NCBI GenBank assembly: GCA_963724365.1
Contig: CAVRUR010000003.1
Coordinates: forward strand, 401,093 to 465,092
Reading direction: 5' to 3'
DNA: 64,000 nucleotides
Source: JALORV01 sp963724365
Lineage (GTDB): Bacteria; Pseudomonadota; Gammaproteobacteria; Burkholderiales; Burkholderiaceae_F
In this document: positions 34,915 through 43,144 of the stretch, one piece after another
Position numbering within the stretch: position 1 is the first letter of the stretch
Layout of the letters: each line of letters opens with the position of its first letter
The notes under the pieces: generated by a model
What the model saw: only the letters and a program-made list of their open reading frames with translations
What the model was told of the DNA's origin: nothing
Databases searched by the model: none
Translations under genes and position numbers: made by a program

Positions 34915-36258
34915 ATGACCCAGTTCCAGACGATCTTCATCCTCGTCGTGTTCGCGGCGGTCATCCTGGCGATCGCCTTCGACGTGGTCGACATGGTCCT
35001 CGCCGCCCTGCTCGGCGTGGCCGCCCTGATTGTCGTCGGCGTCTTTTCGGCGCCAGACGTCGCCAAGATCACAGGGAACTCCGCCGGACCGATCGCCCTG
35101 CTCTTCGGCGGCATGATCGTCGCCGGAGTCCTCGCGCCCACGGGACTCTTCGACTGGGTCGGCTCGCGCTACCTGCGTTTCACCCGCGGCAGCGGCAAGC
35201 GTTTCCTGATCGGGCTCGTCATCCTCGTCGGCGCGCTGTGCGCCGTGCTGCCCAACGCGACGACCGTGGTGTTGCTTGCGCCGGTCATCATCCGCGTCGC
35301 GCGTGCGCTCGACATCGACATCGTGCCGCCGATGATCCTGACCGCCATCGTCAGCAACACGGCCGGCCTGCTCACGCTGGTCGGCGACCCGGCGACCTTC
35401 CTCGTCGGCAGCTCGATCGGCATGAGCTTCGGCGAATACCTGCAGAAGGTGAGCCTGGGCGGGCTGCTGACCCTGCTTGCGCTTGCCGCCATGCTGCCGT
35501 GGCTGATGCGCGACATCTGGAACCTGCAGCGCGAACTGCCCGCCGAGCTGCCGAAGGCCAGCATCACGCGGCCCTTCTTCGCCACCGTGGCTCTGCTCGT
35601 GCTGGTCGTGATGGTCGCGCTCTTCCTGTTCGGCGAAGACGTTCCGTGGGCGATCGCGCCGCCGGCGGTGGCCATCGTCGCCGCCGCGCTCGCGTTGCTG
35701 GTTGTGCAGGCAGCGAAGGTGGAGCCGGTCGGCGACCTGGTCAAGCGGGTGGACTGGAAGACGATTCTCTTTCTGGTGCTGCTCTTCGCGCTGGTCGAGG
35801 CCTTCAACAAGACCGGCGTCCTGCAGAGCTTCTCGAACCAGCTGTACGCAGCGTTCGGCACCAAGACTCTGGTCGTGGCTCTGGTGATGCTGGTCGGCGT
35901 CGGTCTGGCATCGACGCTGCTTGCCAACATCCCCGTCGTCGCCGCCATGCTCTTCGTCGCGAAGAGCTATCTGATCATCGCCGAGCTCGTGCCCGAACAG
36001 GCGCTCGATCCCACCTTCGCCAACTGGCCCGCCGCCGCGCTGCCGATTTTCGTCGCGATGATGTTCGGCGGCACGCTCGGCGGCAACGCAACGCTGATCG
36101 GCGCGTCGGCCAACGTGGTGAGCGTCGGCATCTGCGCGCACGAAGGACGCCCGGTGTCCTTCGTCGGCTTCATGCGCTACGGCGTGCCGGTGGTCGTCGT
36201 GCAGCTCGCGGTCTCTGCGCTCTACGTGATCGCGCTCGACTTCCTGATCACGCGCTGA
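34915..36258 (+). CDS. ArsB/NhaD/SLC13-like membrane transporter
   Basis: A 447-residue membrane protein of the ion transporter (IT) superfamily with about twelve spans. Family marks are PNATTVVLLAPVIIRVA (near residue 110), TAIVSNTAGLLTLVGDPATFLVG, and near the end LGGNATLIGASANVVSVGI, the paired re-entrant loops typical of ArsB and CitMHS-type carriers. It may move arsenite, a dicarboxylate or Na+; the sequence does not decide. It starts two bases after the solute-binding protein stop, implying co-translation. Confidence 0.87.
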   Translation: MTQFQTIFILVVFAAVILAIAFDVVDMVLAALLGVAALIVVGVFSAPDVAKITGNSAGPIALLFGGMIVAGVLAPTGLFDWVGSRYLRFTRGSGKRFLIGLVILVGALCAVLPNATTVVLLAPVIIRVARALDIDIVPPMILTAIVSNTAGLLTLVGDPATFLVGSSIGMSFGEYLQKVSLGGLLTLLALAAMLPWLMRDIWNLQRELPAELPKASITRPFFATVALLVLVVMVALFLFGEDVPWAIAPPAVAIVAAALALLVVQAAKVEPVGDLVKRVDWKTILFLVLLFALVEAFNKTGVLQSFSNQLYAAFGTKTLVVALVMLVGVGLASTLLANIPVVAAMLFVAKSYLIIAELVPEQALDPTFANWPAAALPIFVAMMFGGTLGGNATLIGASANVVSVGICAHEGRPVSFVGFMRYGVPVVVVQLAVSALYVIALDFLITR

Positions 36259-36312
36259 CAGTCACGTCGCGGCGCCTGCGTCTTGCCCCACGCTGAGGAA
36301 AGGAGGGTCGTT

Positions 36313-37230
36313 ATGAAGATCGCTGTGATGGGAACAGGCGGTGTCGGCGGCTATTTCGGCGCGAAGCTGGCGCGCAACGACGACGTGACCTTCATCGCCC
36401 GCGGCGCTCACCTCGCGGCCATCAAAGCCAACGGGCTGAGAGTCAGCAGCAGTCTTGGCGACCTCCATCTGACAGACGTGAAGGCCACGGCCAACCCGGG
36501 CGACGTCGGCCCCGTCGACGTGGTGCTGTTCGGCGTGAAGCTGTGGGACACCGAGTCCGCCGCCGCGGCGATCCGGCCGATGATCGGCAAGGAAACGGCG
36601 GTGATTTCGCTGCAGAACGGCGTGATCAAGGACGAGATCCTGATGACAGCACTCGGAGAGCGCGCCGTCGTGGGTGGCGTCTGCTACATCGCCGCGACGA
36701 TCGCCGAGCCCGGCGTCATCGCGCACACGGGCACGATGCAGCGGATCGTCTTCGGCGAGTACGACGGGCGGACCTCGGAGCGCGTGCAGCAGTTCCTGCA
36801 GGCATGCCAGCGGGCGGGGATCGACGCCGAGATCAGCGCGGACATCCGCAAGACGATCTGGGAAAAATTCGTCCTGCTGGTCGGGCTGTCGGCGACAACC
36901 TCCACCACGCGCCTTCCCATCGGCAAGGTACGAAGCAACCCCCACTCGCGCAGGCTGCTGGCCGGTGTCATGCAGGAGGTCGTCGATGTGGCCATCGCGC
37001 AGGGAGTGCCGCTTGCTCGCGATTTCGCGGCGGACCGGTTGCGCTTCTGCGACCAATTGCCCGAAACGATGACGTCTTCGATGCACAATGACCTGGAGCG
37101 CGGCAATCGGCTGGAGGTCGAGTGGCTGAGCGGCGACGTGAGCCGCCGCGGCGAAACGCTGGGCGTGTCGACGCCTTTCAACACGGCGGTGTTCGACATC
37201 CTGGCGATTCACGCGCAAGGTCGCGCGTAA
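36313..37230 (+). CDS. panE: 2-dehydropantoate 2-reductase-like protein
   Basis: A 305-residue ketopantoate reductase family protein. The N-terminal NADPH motif is MGTGGVGGYFGAKLA. The catalytic Lys lies in the second domain (IRKTIWEKFVLLVG), with the family's LEVEWLSGDVSRRG near the C-terminus. PanE reduces ketopantoate to pantoate with NADPH, but paralogues with other substrates are common, so the symbol is tentative. A strong AAAGGAGGG site precedes the ATG. It follows the transporter by 54 bases. Confidence 0.83.
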   Translation: MKIAVMGTGGVGGYFGAKLARNDDVTFIARGAHLAAIKANGLRVSSSLGDLHLTDVKATANPGDVGPVDVVLFGVKLWDTESAAAAIRPMIGKETAVISLQNGVIKDEILMTALGERAVVGGVCYIAATIAEPGVIAHTGTMQRIVFGEYDGRTSERVQQFLQACQRAGIDAEISADIRKTIWEKFVLLVGLSATTSTTRLPIGKVRSNPHSRRLLAGVMQEVVDVAIAQGVPLARDFAADRLRFCDQLPETMTSSMHNDLERGNRLEVEWLSGDVSRRGETLGVSTPFNTAVFDILAIHAQGRA

Positions 37231-37276
37231 TCCAGCTAAAGCCGCGGGGCGGCTGACACGCAGCGGCGTAGCCGGA

Positions 37277-37834
37277 CTATTCCTTTGCAGCTGCCTCCTG
37301 CGCGATCTGGCGGCGCAATTCGCGGAAGCGGTCCTGCGGATCGGCACCGAAGAGCGGGTCGGGCGAGTCGGGAACGGCCGCGTGCACGACTTTCCAGTCG
37401 TCCGCAGTCAGGTGCTGCGAGGCGCGCGCGAGGATCGCGGACTCTTCGGTACGGATGTGGTTCTGGTAGTAGATGAGGTAGGTCGCCGCGGCTGCTTCGA
37501 GCTGCTCGCGCGGCAGGATTGCTCCCCCCAGTACCGCTTCGATGTGCGTCAGCAGCGTCGCGCCGGCATGCGCGATCACGCGGTGCTCCTGCTGAAGTCG
37601 CGCCAATACCAGCGCGAGGTCGGGACAATGCCCGGCCAGCCGCTCGAACGCCACGTCCTCGCGAGGATGGTGATACCGGTCGGAGTACTCGCGCAGATAC
37701 GACACGATGTCCTGCATCAGCGCGTACTTCGGCGCGCCGCCGGCGCGAAATGCGTCGACCTGCTTCTGCAGCAGCTGCAGCAATCGAGCGAAGTACTCAT
37801 GCTCCGCGCGCCAGGGGGCGATCGGATCGGTCAC
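37277..37834 (-). CDS. Hemerythrin-like protein
   Basis: A 185-residue hemerythrin HHE-domain protein. Iron ligands are seen in WRAEHEYFARLL, YSDRYHHPREDVAFERL, EHRVIAHAGATLL and YYQNHIRTEESAIL, which gives the expected His and Glu set for an oxo-bridged diiron site. Such proteins bind O2 or NO or sense iron. The GTG start at 37834 follows GGAGAAGAG; the open frame continues upstream without a site. It lies 107 bases downstream of the DUF2277 gene on the same strand. Confidence 0.9.
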   Translation of the reverse strand: MTDPIAPWRAEHEYFARLLQLLQKQVDAFRAGGAPKYALMQDIVSYLREYSDRYHHPREDVAFERLAGHCPDLALVLARLQQEHRVIAHAGATLLTHIEAVLGGAILPREQLEAAAATYLIYYQNHIRTEESAILARASQHLTADDWKVVHAAVPDSPDPLFGADPQDRFRELRRQIAQEAAAKE

Positions 37835-37941
37835 GGTCTCTTCTCCGGTGTTCGTCCTTGCGCCAGTGGAAACCGGACGACCGATCTGGATGTTGACCGC
37901 GATCAAAGCGGCCTGACAACCCACTCGAAACGCCGCACGCC

Positions 37942-38217
37942 TCAGTCGTTCCCACCGAAACGAAGCGTCGACCGTGCGCGCACCCTGGCCGCTTCCTCGT
38001 CGCGGTTGCGCGGCTCGGCGTTCGTGACCAGCGACTGGATCAGCCGGCCCGCGGCCGCGGCAACCTCCTCCACGGCGAGGGCGAAGGCGGCTTCGTTCGC
38101 CCTGGAGGGTGCGTTGAAGCCGCTCAGCTTGCGGACGAACTGCAGCGATGCGTCGCGGATCTCGGCCTCGGTGGCTGGCGGTTCAAAGTTGAAGAGCGTC
38201 CTGATGTTGCGGCACAT
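37942..38217 (-). CDS. DUF2277 protein
   Basis: A 91-residue protein with the DUF2277 signature MCRNIRTLFNFEPPATEAEI, then LQFVRKLSGFNAPSRANEAAF and a C-terminal ETAL-like helix ending RSTLRFGGND. The function is unknown. An AGGAGAAA site supports the ATG at 38217. The open frame extends further upstream with no such site. Confidence 0.92.
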   Translation of the reverse strand: MCRNIRTLFNFEPPATEAEIRDASLQFVRKLSGFNAPSRANEAAFALAVEEVAAAAGRLIQSLVTNAEPRNRDEEAARVRARSTLRFGGND

Positions 38218-38474
38218 TCGTTTCTCCTCTGCTGGCGCGGCACCGGGATCATGGCTCGTCGAGCGGGCGCACTTCGCACTCGACCTCCCGATCGCTGCCA
38301 TGAATCTTCAGGTAACGCGGGGTCAACTCGGCCAATGATGCCAACGCTCTCCTGTCTACGTCGATCGAGAGGTACGCGGATCGACAACCGCGTACGGTCG
38401 CTCGGACATCGAATCCAACCCGCGGATCCCGGGCGCCAGGGGCTCGACGACGCGCCGCAAGGTAGCCTGTCGTC

Positions 38475-39695
38475 ATGGACTCCCTGATCGCCGCGGCCGC
38501 GCGCGCCCTCTTCGCCGGCGACGCGCTCGGCGCCCTCAAGCGTGTCGCCCTGCGCGACGACCCGCCGGCGCTCGCGTTGCGCGGCATCGCGATGGCACAA
38601 CTCGGCGAGCATCCGCGTGCCCGCGACCTGCTGCGGCGCGCCGCACGCGGCTTTGGCGCCCACGAAGCGCTGGCGCGCGCCCGCTGTGTCGTCGCCGAAG
38701 CCGAGGTGGCGCTCGCGATGCGCGACCTGAGCGGCTCGCCACGAACGTTGGCGACGGCGGCGGCCACGCTCGAGGAAAACTCCGATCGCGCTAACGCGCT
38801 GCACGCACGCCTGATCGCAGTGCGCCGCCTGCTCCTGCTCGGCCGTGTCGACGAGGCCGCATCGGCCCTGGCCGGACTCGACGCGAATGGCGCGCCAGCG
38901 ACGCTGCGGGCGGTAGCCGAGCTGGCCACGGCCGAACTGGCGCTGCGCTCGCTGCGCACGGCACCGGCGCAGGCGGCGCTCGCCCGCGCGCGCGAAGCGG
39001 CCGAGCGCGCACGCGTGCCTGCGCTCGTCGCTGAAGTGGCCGAAGCGCGCGCTGCGCTCGATCGCCCCGCCGCACGGCGCATCGACTCCGGCCACGAGCA
39101 GCCACTGCGCCTCGACGAAGTCGAATCGCTCCTCGCGTCGGGCGCGCTCGTCGTCGACGCCTGCCGTCGCGGCCTGCACGCAGGCCCGAACTGGCTGCCG
39201 CTGGCGCGCCGGCCGGTGCTGTTTGCGCTGGCGCGCGCACTTGCCGAGGCATGGCCCGGCGATGTGGATCGGAACGAGCTGATCGCGCGCGCGTTTCGCA
39301 CCCGCCGCCCGAACGAAACGCATCGGGCGCGTCTGCGCGTCGAGATGGGCCGCCTGCGTGCGCTCGCCGCGCCGCTGGCGCGCATCGAGGCCACCGGGCG
39401 CGGATACGCGCTCGTGCCTCTGGCCGAGCAGGCAGTCGTCGTCCTGGTGCCGCCCATCGACGGCGATCAGGCGTCGCTGCTCGCGCTGCTCGCTGACGGC
39501 GCGGCGTGGTCGACGTCGGCCCTGGCACTGGCTCTCGGCGCCAGCCAGCGCACAGTGCAGCGAGCGCTCGTCGAACTGGAGGAAGACGCACGCGTGCGCT
39601 CCATTGGGCGCGCACGCGCGCAGCGTTGGCTCGCGCCGCCGGTGGTCGGCTTCACGACGAGCCTGCTGCTGCCGGTTACGCTGCCTCTTGGGTAG
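38475..39695 (+). CDS. TPR-like / helix-turn-helix regulator
   Basis: A 406-residue protein. The N-terminal 230 residues are Ala-rich helical repeats of TPR type (for example ALALRGIAMAQLGEHPRARDLLRRA). The centre (about 260-320) looks like an OmpR-type winged helix (RNELIARAFRTRRPNETHRARLRVEMGRLR). A second HTH follows (WSTSALALALGASQRTVQRALVELEED). The C-terminus is GFTTSLLLPVTLPLG. It probably controls a neighbouring gene. A diverged copy of its last 26 codons lies at 41636-41707, before the beta-propeller gene. Its stop overlaps the convergent NmrA gene by 20 bases. Confidence 0.8.
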   Translation: MDSLIAAAARALFAGDALGALKRVALRDDPPALALRGIAMAQLGEHPRARDLLRRAARGFGAHEALARARCVVAEAEVALAMRDLSGSPRTLATAAATLEENSDRANALHARLIAVRRLLLLGRVDEAASALAGLDANGAPATLRAVAELATAELALRSLRTAPAQAALARAREAAERARVPALVAEVAEARAALDRPAARRIDSGHEQPLRLDEVESLLASGALVVDACRRGLHAGPNWLPLARRPVLFALARALAEAWPGDVDRNELIARAFRTRRPNETHRARLRVEMGRLRALAAPLARIEATGRGYALVPLAEQAVVVLVPPIDGDQASLLALLADGAAWSTSALALALGASQRTVQRALVELEEDARVRSIGRARAQRWLAPPVVGFTTSLLLPVTLPLG

Positions 39696-40620
39696 GCGAC
39701 GGGGTAGGCGACGGGATAGGAGACGGCTTCGCCACGGCAGACCGCGCAAACGACTTGTAGACCTCACGGAAGCGTGGGGCAAAGGCCTCCAGGGTCGTTG
39801 GCGCCGTCTCCAGGGGCCGGTACGAAACGCCGGGCCGCGACTCGCTAAGCCAGCGTGCCATTTCTGCCATTCGATCGGCCACGTCCGGCGACATCCCTGC
39901 CTGCAGCATCGCCGCTCTGGCCTGGGCCAGTTCCGCCTGCACGTGGCGCAGATCGGGCGTTCCGATCGCGCGACCGAGCGTAGTGGCAACCTCCTGGAAC
40001 GTGTAGTGGCGCGGGGCATGCAGGTGGAGCACGCCGCGCGCACGGGGCTCGACCAGTTCGCGTGCGACGACGGCGGCGATGTCGCGCGTGGCGATCATCG
40101 GCACCGGCACGTCGGATCGTTCCAGCGACGGGTAGACGCCGACCTGCGCGATTGCGCCTGCGGCGTGCAGGTGGTTTTCCATGAAGTAGCCGGGGCGCAG
40201 GTGCAACAGGTCGAGTCCCGGCAGCGCGTCGAGCCGCTGCTCCTGCTCGTGCAGGCCGGCGATCGGGCCGGTACCGGCGGGCAGTTCGGCGCCGGTGCTC
40301 GAAAGGTTGACAACACGACGCACGCCGGAGCGCGCGATCGCGCTGGCGATGGCTGTGCCGAACCGGGTCTGCGAGCGACGCATGTCCGGCGCGTCGTACG
40401 CGGGCGGGATCATCACGTACACCGCGGTCGCGCCCGCGAACGCACGGGCAAGGAAGTCCGGCTCCTGCGCGTCGCCGATGGCGAGTTCCGCGCCATGCTG
40501 CTTGAGTGGGTCGAGCGCTGCCGCGTTGCGGCCGATCACGCGCGTCGGTTTTCCCTCGTCCAGCAGCACGCGGGCGGCGCGTGCAGTGATGTTGCCATTG
40601 GCGCCCATGAGTACGTACAT
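39676..40620 (-). CDS. NmrA-like NAD(P)-binding protein
   Basis: A 314-residue NmrA/atypical SDR protein with the nucleotide motif MGANGNITARAA at the N-terminus, RVIGRN, NLSSTGAELPAG and LRPGYFMENHL. It lacks a canonical YxxxK pair, as is typical of NmrA-like redox sensors and quinone-reductase-like members (QorB). It is divergent from a LysR gene that probably controls it. The C-terminal tail KPSPIPSPTPSPTQEAA is encoded by a 12-bp tandem repeat that starts at the stop of the convergent regulator gene. Confidence 0.85.
   Translation of the reverse strand: MYVLMGANGNITARAARVLLDEGKPTRVIGRNAAALDPLKQHGAELAIGDAQEPDFLARAFAGATAVYVMIPPAYDAPDMRRSQTRFGTAIASAIARSGVRRVVNLSSTGAELPAGTGPIAGLHEQEQRLDALPGLDLLHLRPGYFMENHLHAAGAIAQVGVYPSLERSDVPVPMIATRDIAAVVARELVEPRARGVLHLHAPRHYTFQEVATTLGRAIGTPDLRHVQAELAQARAAMLQAGMSPDVADRMAEMARWLSESRPGVSYRPLETAPTTLEAFAPRFREVYKSFARSAVAKPSPIPSPTPSPTQEAA
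39691..39726. repeat. Three 12-bp tandem repeats at a convergent gene overlap
   Basis: GGTAGGCGACGG occurs twice in a row, followed by GATAGGAGACGG (two changes). On the minus strand it encodes the PSPT/PSPI repeats of the NmrA-like protein. On the plus strand its first unit contains the stop codon of the TPR/HTH regulator. The copy number could vary between strains. Confidence 0.75.
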
Positions 40621-40672
40621 GACTTCTTCCTTTCAAGGTGGATCGTCCGAAACCGAATGCTGCATGGACAGA

Positions 40673-40701
40673 TTGTTGAGATAAAGACGCCAAACTAGAA
40701 T
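40673..40701 (+). promoter_or_regulatory. Candidate sigma-70 promoter of the LysR gene
   Basis: TTGTTG (40673-40678), a 17-base spacer and TAGAAT (40696-40701) lie 33 bases before the LysR ATG at 40735. Spacing and hexamers fit sigma-70 consensus with two mismatches in the -35 and one in the -10. The region is shared with the divergent NmrA-like gene. Confidence 0.4.
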
Positions 40702-40734
40702 TCACCGTCAAGCACGATCGAACAATGGGACACC

Positions 40735-41622
40735 ATGGAACTGGCACGGCTGCGCTTGTTCGTTGCGGTGGCTGAAGCGGGTTCGTTCACGGCGGCAGCA
40801 GAGCGCCTGTCGATGACGAAGTCGGCGGCGAGCCACGGCGTGGCGGCGCTCGAGCGCGAACTCGGCGTCCAACTGCTGCAGCGGTCGACACGGCGGCTCG
40901 CCATCACGCGCGCAGGCGAAACGTTCCTCGCCGATTGCCGTGCACTGCTGGCGCATGCCGAGCAGGTGGCCGAGCGGGCGCGCGCGCGGCAGGGGGAGCT
41001 GTCCGGCCTGTTGCGCATCACTTCGTCGGTGGACGGCGCGTCCTTCGTCGCGCCTCTGATCGCGGAGTACGCGGCGCGGCATCCACTGATGCGCGTGGAA
41101 TATGTGCCGACCGATCAGCTCGTGGATCTCGTGCAGGAGAACATCGACGTCAGCCTGCGCGTGACGGGCGCGCGCGACTCCGGCCTGCGCGCCACCGGGC
41201 TCGCCGAAATGCAGGTCTGGTGCGTCGCCGCGCCCGCTTACCTGAAGGCGCGCGGCGCACCGCGCCGCGTGGAGGAACTCGCTGAACACGAATGGATTGC
41301 GTTCTCGCGGCTGGCCAGTCCCTGGACGCTGCGCTTTCGCGTCGGCAGGCGTGCGGTCACGGTGCGCGTGCGAGGTCGCATCAGCACCTCGATGTCGTCG
41401 GCTGGCCGCGCACTGGCGCTCGCCGGCGCCGGCATCTTCGGCGCACCCGACTTCACGCTGCGCGCGGATGTCGAGGCCGGGCGGCTCGTCCGACTGTTTC
41501 CGGACGCACGACTGCCGCCGATCGCACTCTATGCGGCCTGGCCCGGCCGCATGGAGCCGCCGGCAAAGACCCGCGCGCTGATCGAGTTGGCCAAGGCGCG
41601 GTTGCGGGGGCGCATGGTCTAA
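40735..41622 (+). CDS. LysR-family transcriptional regulator
   Basis: A 295-residue LysR regulator of the CrgA/PA-type subgroup. The HTH reads MELARLRLFVAVAEAGSFTAAAERL then MTKSAASHGVAALERELG (residues 1-45). The effector domain follows at about 90-290. It is divergent from the NmrA-like oxidoreductase gene with a 114-base shared region, the usual arrangement for a LysR regulator and its target. It ends just before the duplicated tail of the TPR/HTH regulator. Confidence 0.92.
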   Translation: MELARLRLFVAVAEAGSFTAAAERLSMTKSAASHGVAALERELGVQLLQRSTRRLAITRAGETFLADCRALLAHAEQVAERARARQGELSGLLRITSSVDGASFVAPLIAEYAARHPLMRVEYVPTDQLVDLVQENIDVSLRVTGARDSGLRATGLAEMQVWCVAAPAYLKARGAPRRVEELAEHEWIAFSRLASPWTLRFRVGRRAVTVRVRGRISTSMSSAGRALALAGAGIFGAPDFTLRADVEAGRLVRLFPDARLPPIALYAAWPGRMEPPAKTRALIELAKARLRGRMV

Positions 41623-41635
41623 GCGCCGACTGCCA

Positions 41636-41707
41636 GCGCAGCGCGCGGGCCGGCTCGCCGAATTCACGACGAACTTGTTACTCCCCGCTGCGCAGCCGCT
41701 TGGGTAG
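41636..41707 (+). pseudogene. Remnant of a TPR/HTH regulator 3' end
   Basis: The frame reads AQRAGRLAEFTTNLLLPAAQPLG then TAG (the last 15 codons are EFTTNLLLPAAQPLG). It aligns with the end of the regulator gene at 39618-39695 (AQRW...GFTTSLLLPVTLPLG). The copies differ at both synonymous and non-synonymous sites, so this is the tail of a homologous gene and not a recent duplicate. It sits directly before the beta-propeller gene, probably its original position relative to that gene. Confidence 0.65.
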
Positions 41708-41752
41708 ATTGCTCTCACGGCGCGGTTCCCAAGCGCCCCGAGGAGCGAGTCG

Positions 41753-42430
41753 ATGAGCAGCACCCGTGGCAACACACGTAACACCAAGCCGCAATCAGCG
41801 GCGCGCGCAGCTGAGATCGTGCGTGAGTACGGACCCTTCCCCGGCACCGAACAGATCCACGGTGTCACACATGACGGACAGCGCGTCTGGGCCGCGACCG
41901 GAGCCAGGCTGATCGCGTTCGATCCGGAGAGTGGCGAAGTCGCACGCACGCTCGATCGCGCCGGCGACGCGGGCACCGCGTTCGACGGCACGTACCTCTA
42001 CCAGATCGCCGAAGCGCGCATCGACAAGATCGATCCCGCCACGGGTAACGTCGTCGCGTCGATTCCGGCCCCTGGCCACGGCCAGGACTCGGGCCTCACC
42101 TGGGCCGAGGGCAGCCTGTGGGTCGGGCAGTACCGCGATCGCAAGATCCACCGGATCGATCCGGCAACGGGCGCCATCCTGCGCACGATCGAGTCGAACC
42201 GCTTCGTCACCGGCGTGACGTGGGTCGACGGCGAGCTGTGGCACGGCACGTGGGAAGGCGACGAGAGCGAACTCCGGCACATCGACCCGCAGAGCGGCGC
42301 CGTGCTCGAGCGGCTCGAGATGCCGCGCGGCACCGGCGTCAGCGGGCTCGAGTCGGACGGCGCAAGCCTTTTCTATTGCGGCGGCGGAGCGAGCGGAAAA
42401 GTCCGCGCCGTGCGCCGCCCGAAACCCTGA
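41753..42430 (+). CDS. Beta-propeller (SMP-30/YncE-like) protein, 225 aa
   Basis: A cytoplasmic 225-residue protein made of about five blade-like repeats with the pattern GxxxWxxxxGxxLxxxDPxSG. Examples are DGQRVWAATGARLIAFDPES, AEARIDKIDPATGNVV, EGSLWVGQYRDRKIHRIDP, WVDGELWHGTW and LRHIDPQSGAVLERL. It resembles glutaminyl-cyclase-like or NHL proteins; no catalytic residues are evident. I have seen this gene type next to the same HTH regulator and SRPBCC genes, so the three may belong together. The SRPBCC gene follows after 14 bases. Confidence 0.8.
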   Translation: MSSTRGNTRNTKPQSAARAAEIVREYGPFPGTEQIHGVTHDGQRVWAATGARLIAFDPESGEVARTLDRAGDAGTAFDGTYLYQIAEARIDKIDPATGNVVASIPAPGHGQDSGLTWAEGSLWVGQYRDRKIHRIDPATGAILRTIESNRFVTGVTWVDGELWHGTWEGDESELRHIDPQSGAVLERLEMPRGTGVSGLESDGASLFYCGGGASGKVRAVRRPKP

Positions 42431-42444
42431 CCAGGAGAACAAAG

Positions 42445-42903
42445 ATGGTGGATATCGTTCACAGAGTTGGAATCAAGGCGCCTGCCTCGAAGGTCTACTC
42501 GGCGCTTTCGACGATCGACGGCCTGGCGGGCTGGTGGACGAAGGCAACGACCGGCGACTCGAAAATCGGCGGAACCATTGCCTTTCGCTTCCACACGCCA
42601 GGCGGAGACGAGATCGGAGGGTTCGACATGGACGTGCTCGAACTGTCCCCCGACGAGCGCGTGCGTTGGCGCGTCAAGGGCGGACCTGAGGAGTGGGTCG
42701 GCACCGAGGTCGACTTCTCTCTTTCCCGCAATGACGGCTACACCGTCGTGCTGTTCGGGCACCGCAACTGGCGCGAGGAAGTGGAGTTCACCGCCCACTG
42801 CAGCACGAAGTGGGCAACCTTCCTCCTCAGCCTCAGGGAACTCGTCGAGAGCGGCCAGGGCAGGCCTGCGCCCGACGACCTCAAGATCGGCGACTGGCAT
42901 TAG
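42445..42903 (+). CDS. SRPBCC (AHSA1/START-like) protein
   Basis: A 152-residue helix-grip protein. The N-terminal strand and helix read IVHRVGIKAPASKVYSALST, then GLAGWWTK, SKIGGTIAFRF and ERVRWRVKGG, with a C-terminal long helix (KWATFLLSLRELVESG). SRPBCC proteins bind hydrophobic ligands; no function is assigned. The AGGAG site 7 bases before the ATG supports the start. It is the second gene after the beta-propeller gene and probably cotranscribed. Confidence 0.88.
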   Translation: MVDIVHRVGIKAPASKVYSALSTIDGLAGWWTKATTGDSKIGGTIAFRFHTPGGDEIGGFDMDVLELSPDERVRWRVKGGPEEWVGTEVDFSLSRNDGYTVVLFGHRNWREEVEFTAHCSTKWATFLLSLRELVESGQGRPAPDDLKIGDWH

Positions 42904-43144
42904 TGAGTGCATTGCCAGCGTGCACGACTGCACCGCGACGATCGAGGAGTTCCGCAGCGCGCTGGAGCGCAATTCCGCCAAGAACCAGGCGCCGAAACCC
43001 GGATGACAGGGGCTGAAGCGCCTTCGGAACGCGCTCCGGACGCTGCCTTCACCCCTGTTGTTCGCGCGCATCGCCTGACGCAGCGCGTGTTGCGATGCAA
43101 TGTCCGTGGCTACAATCGGATGACACTCCGATTGCAGCGAGCGA
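42904..43144. other. Region before glnS with a possible gene tail
   Basis: A 241-base gap. One frame ends at a TGA near 43006 and its last 25 codons look like a soluble helix (CTATIEEFRSALERNSAKNQ). It could be a gene remnant or chance. The rest should hold the glnS promoter. A 9-base repeat, GCGATTGCA (43141) and GATTGCAGCGAGCG just before it, is also present. Confidence 0.25.

Noticed and set aside
34891..36141. A 416-codon minus-strand frame opposite the IT-superfamily transporter
   Set aside because: Composition almost entirely Asp, His, Arg and Gln, which is typical for the antisense of hydrophobic codons.
38124..40043. A 639-codon minus-strand frame opposite the TPR/HTH regulator
   Set aside because: Shadow of the Ala-rich regulator; the supported genes cover the whole stretch.
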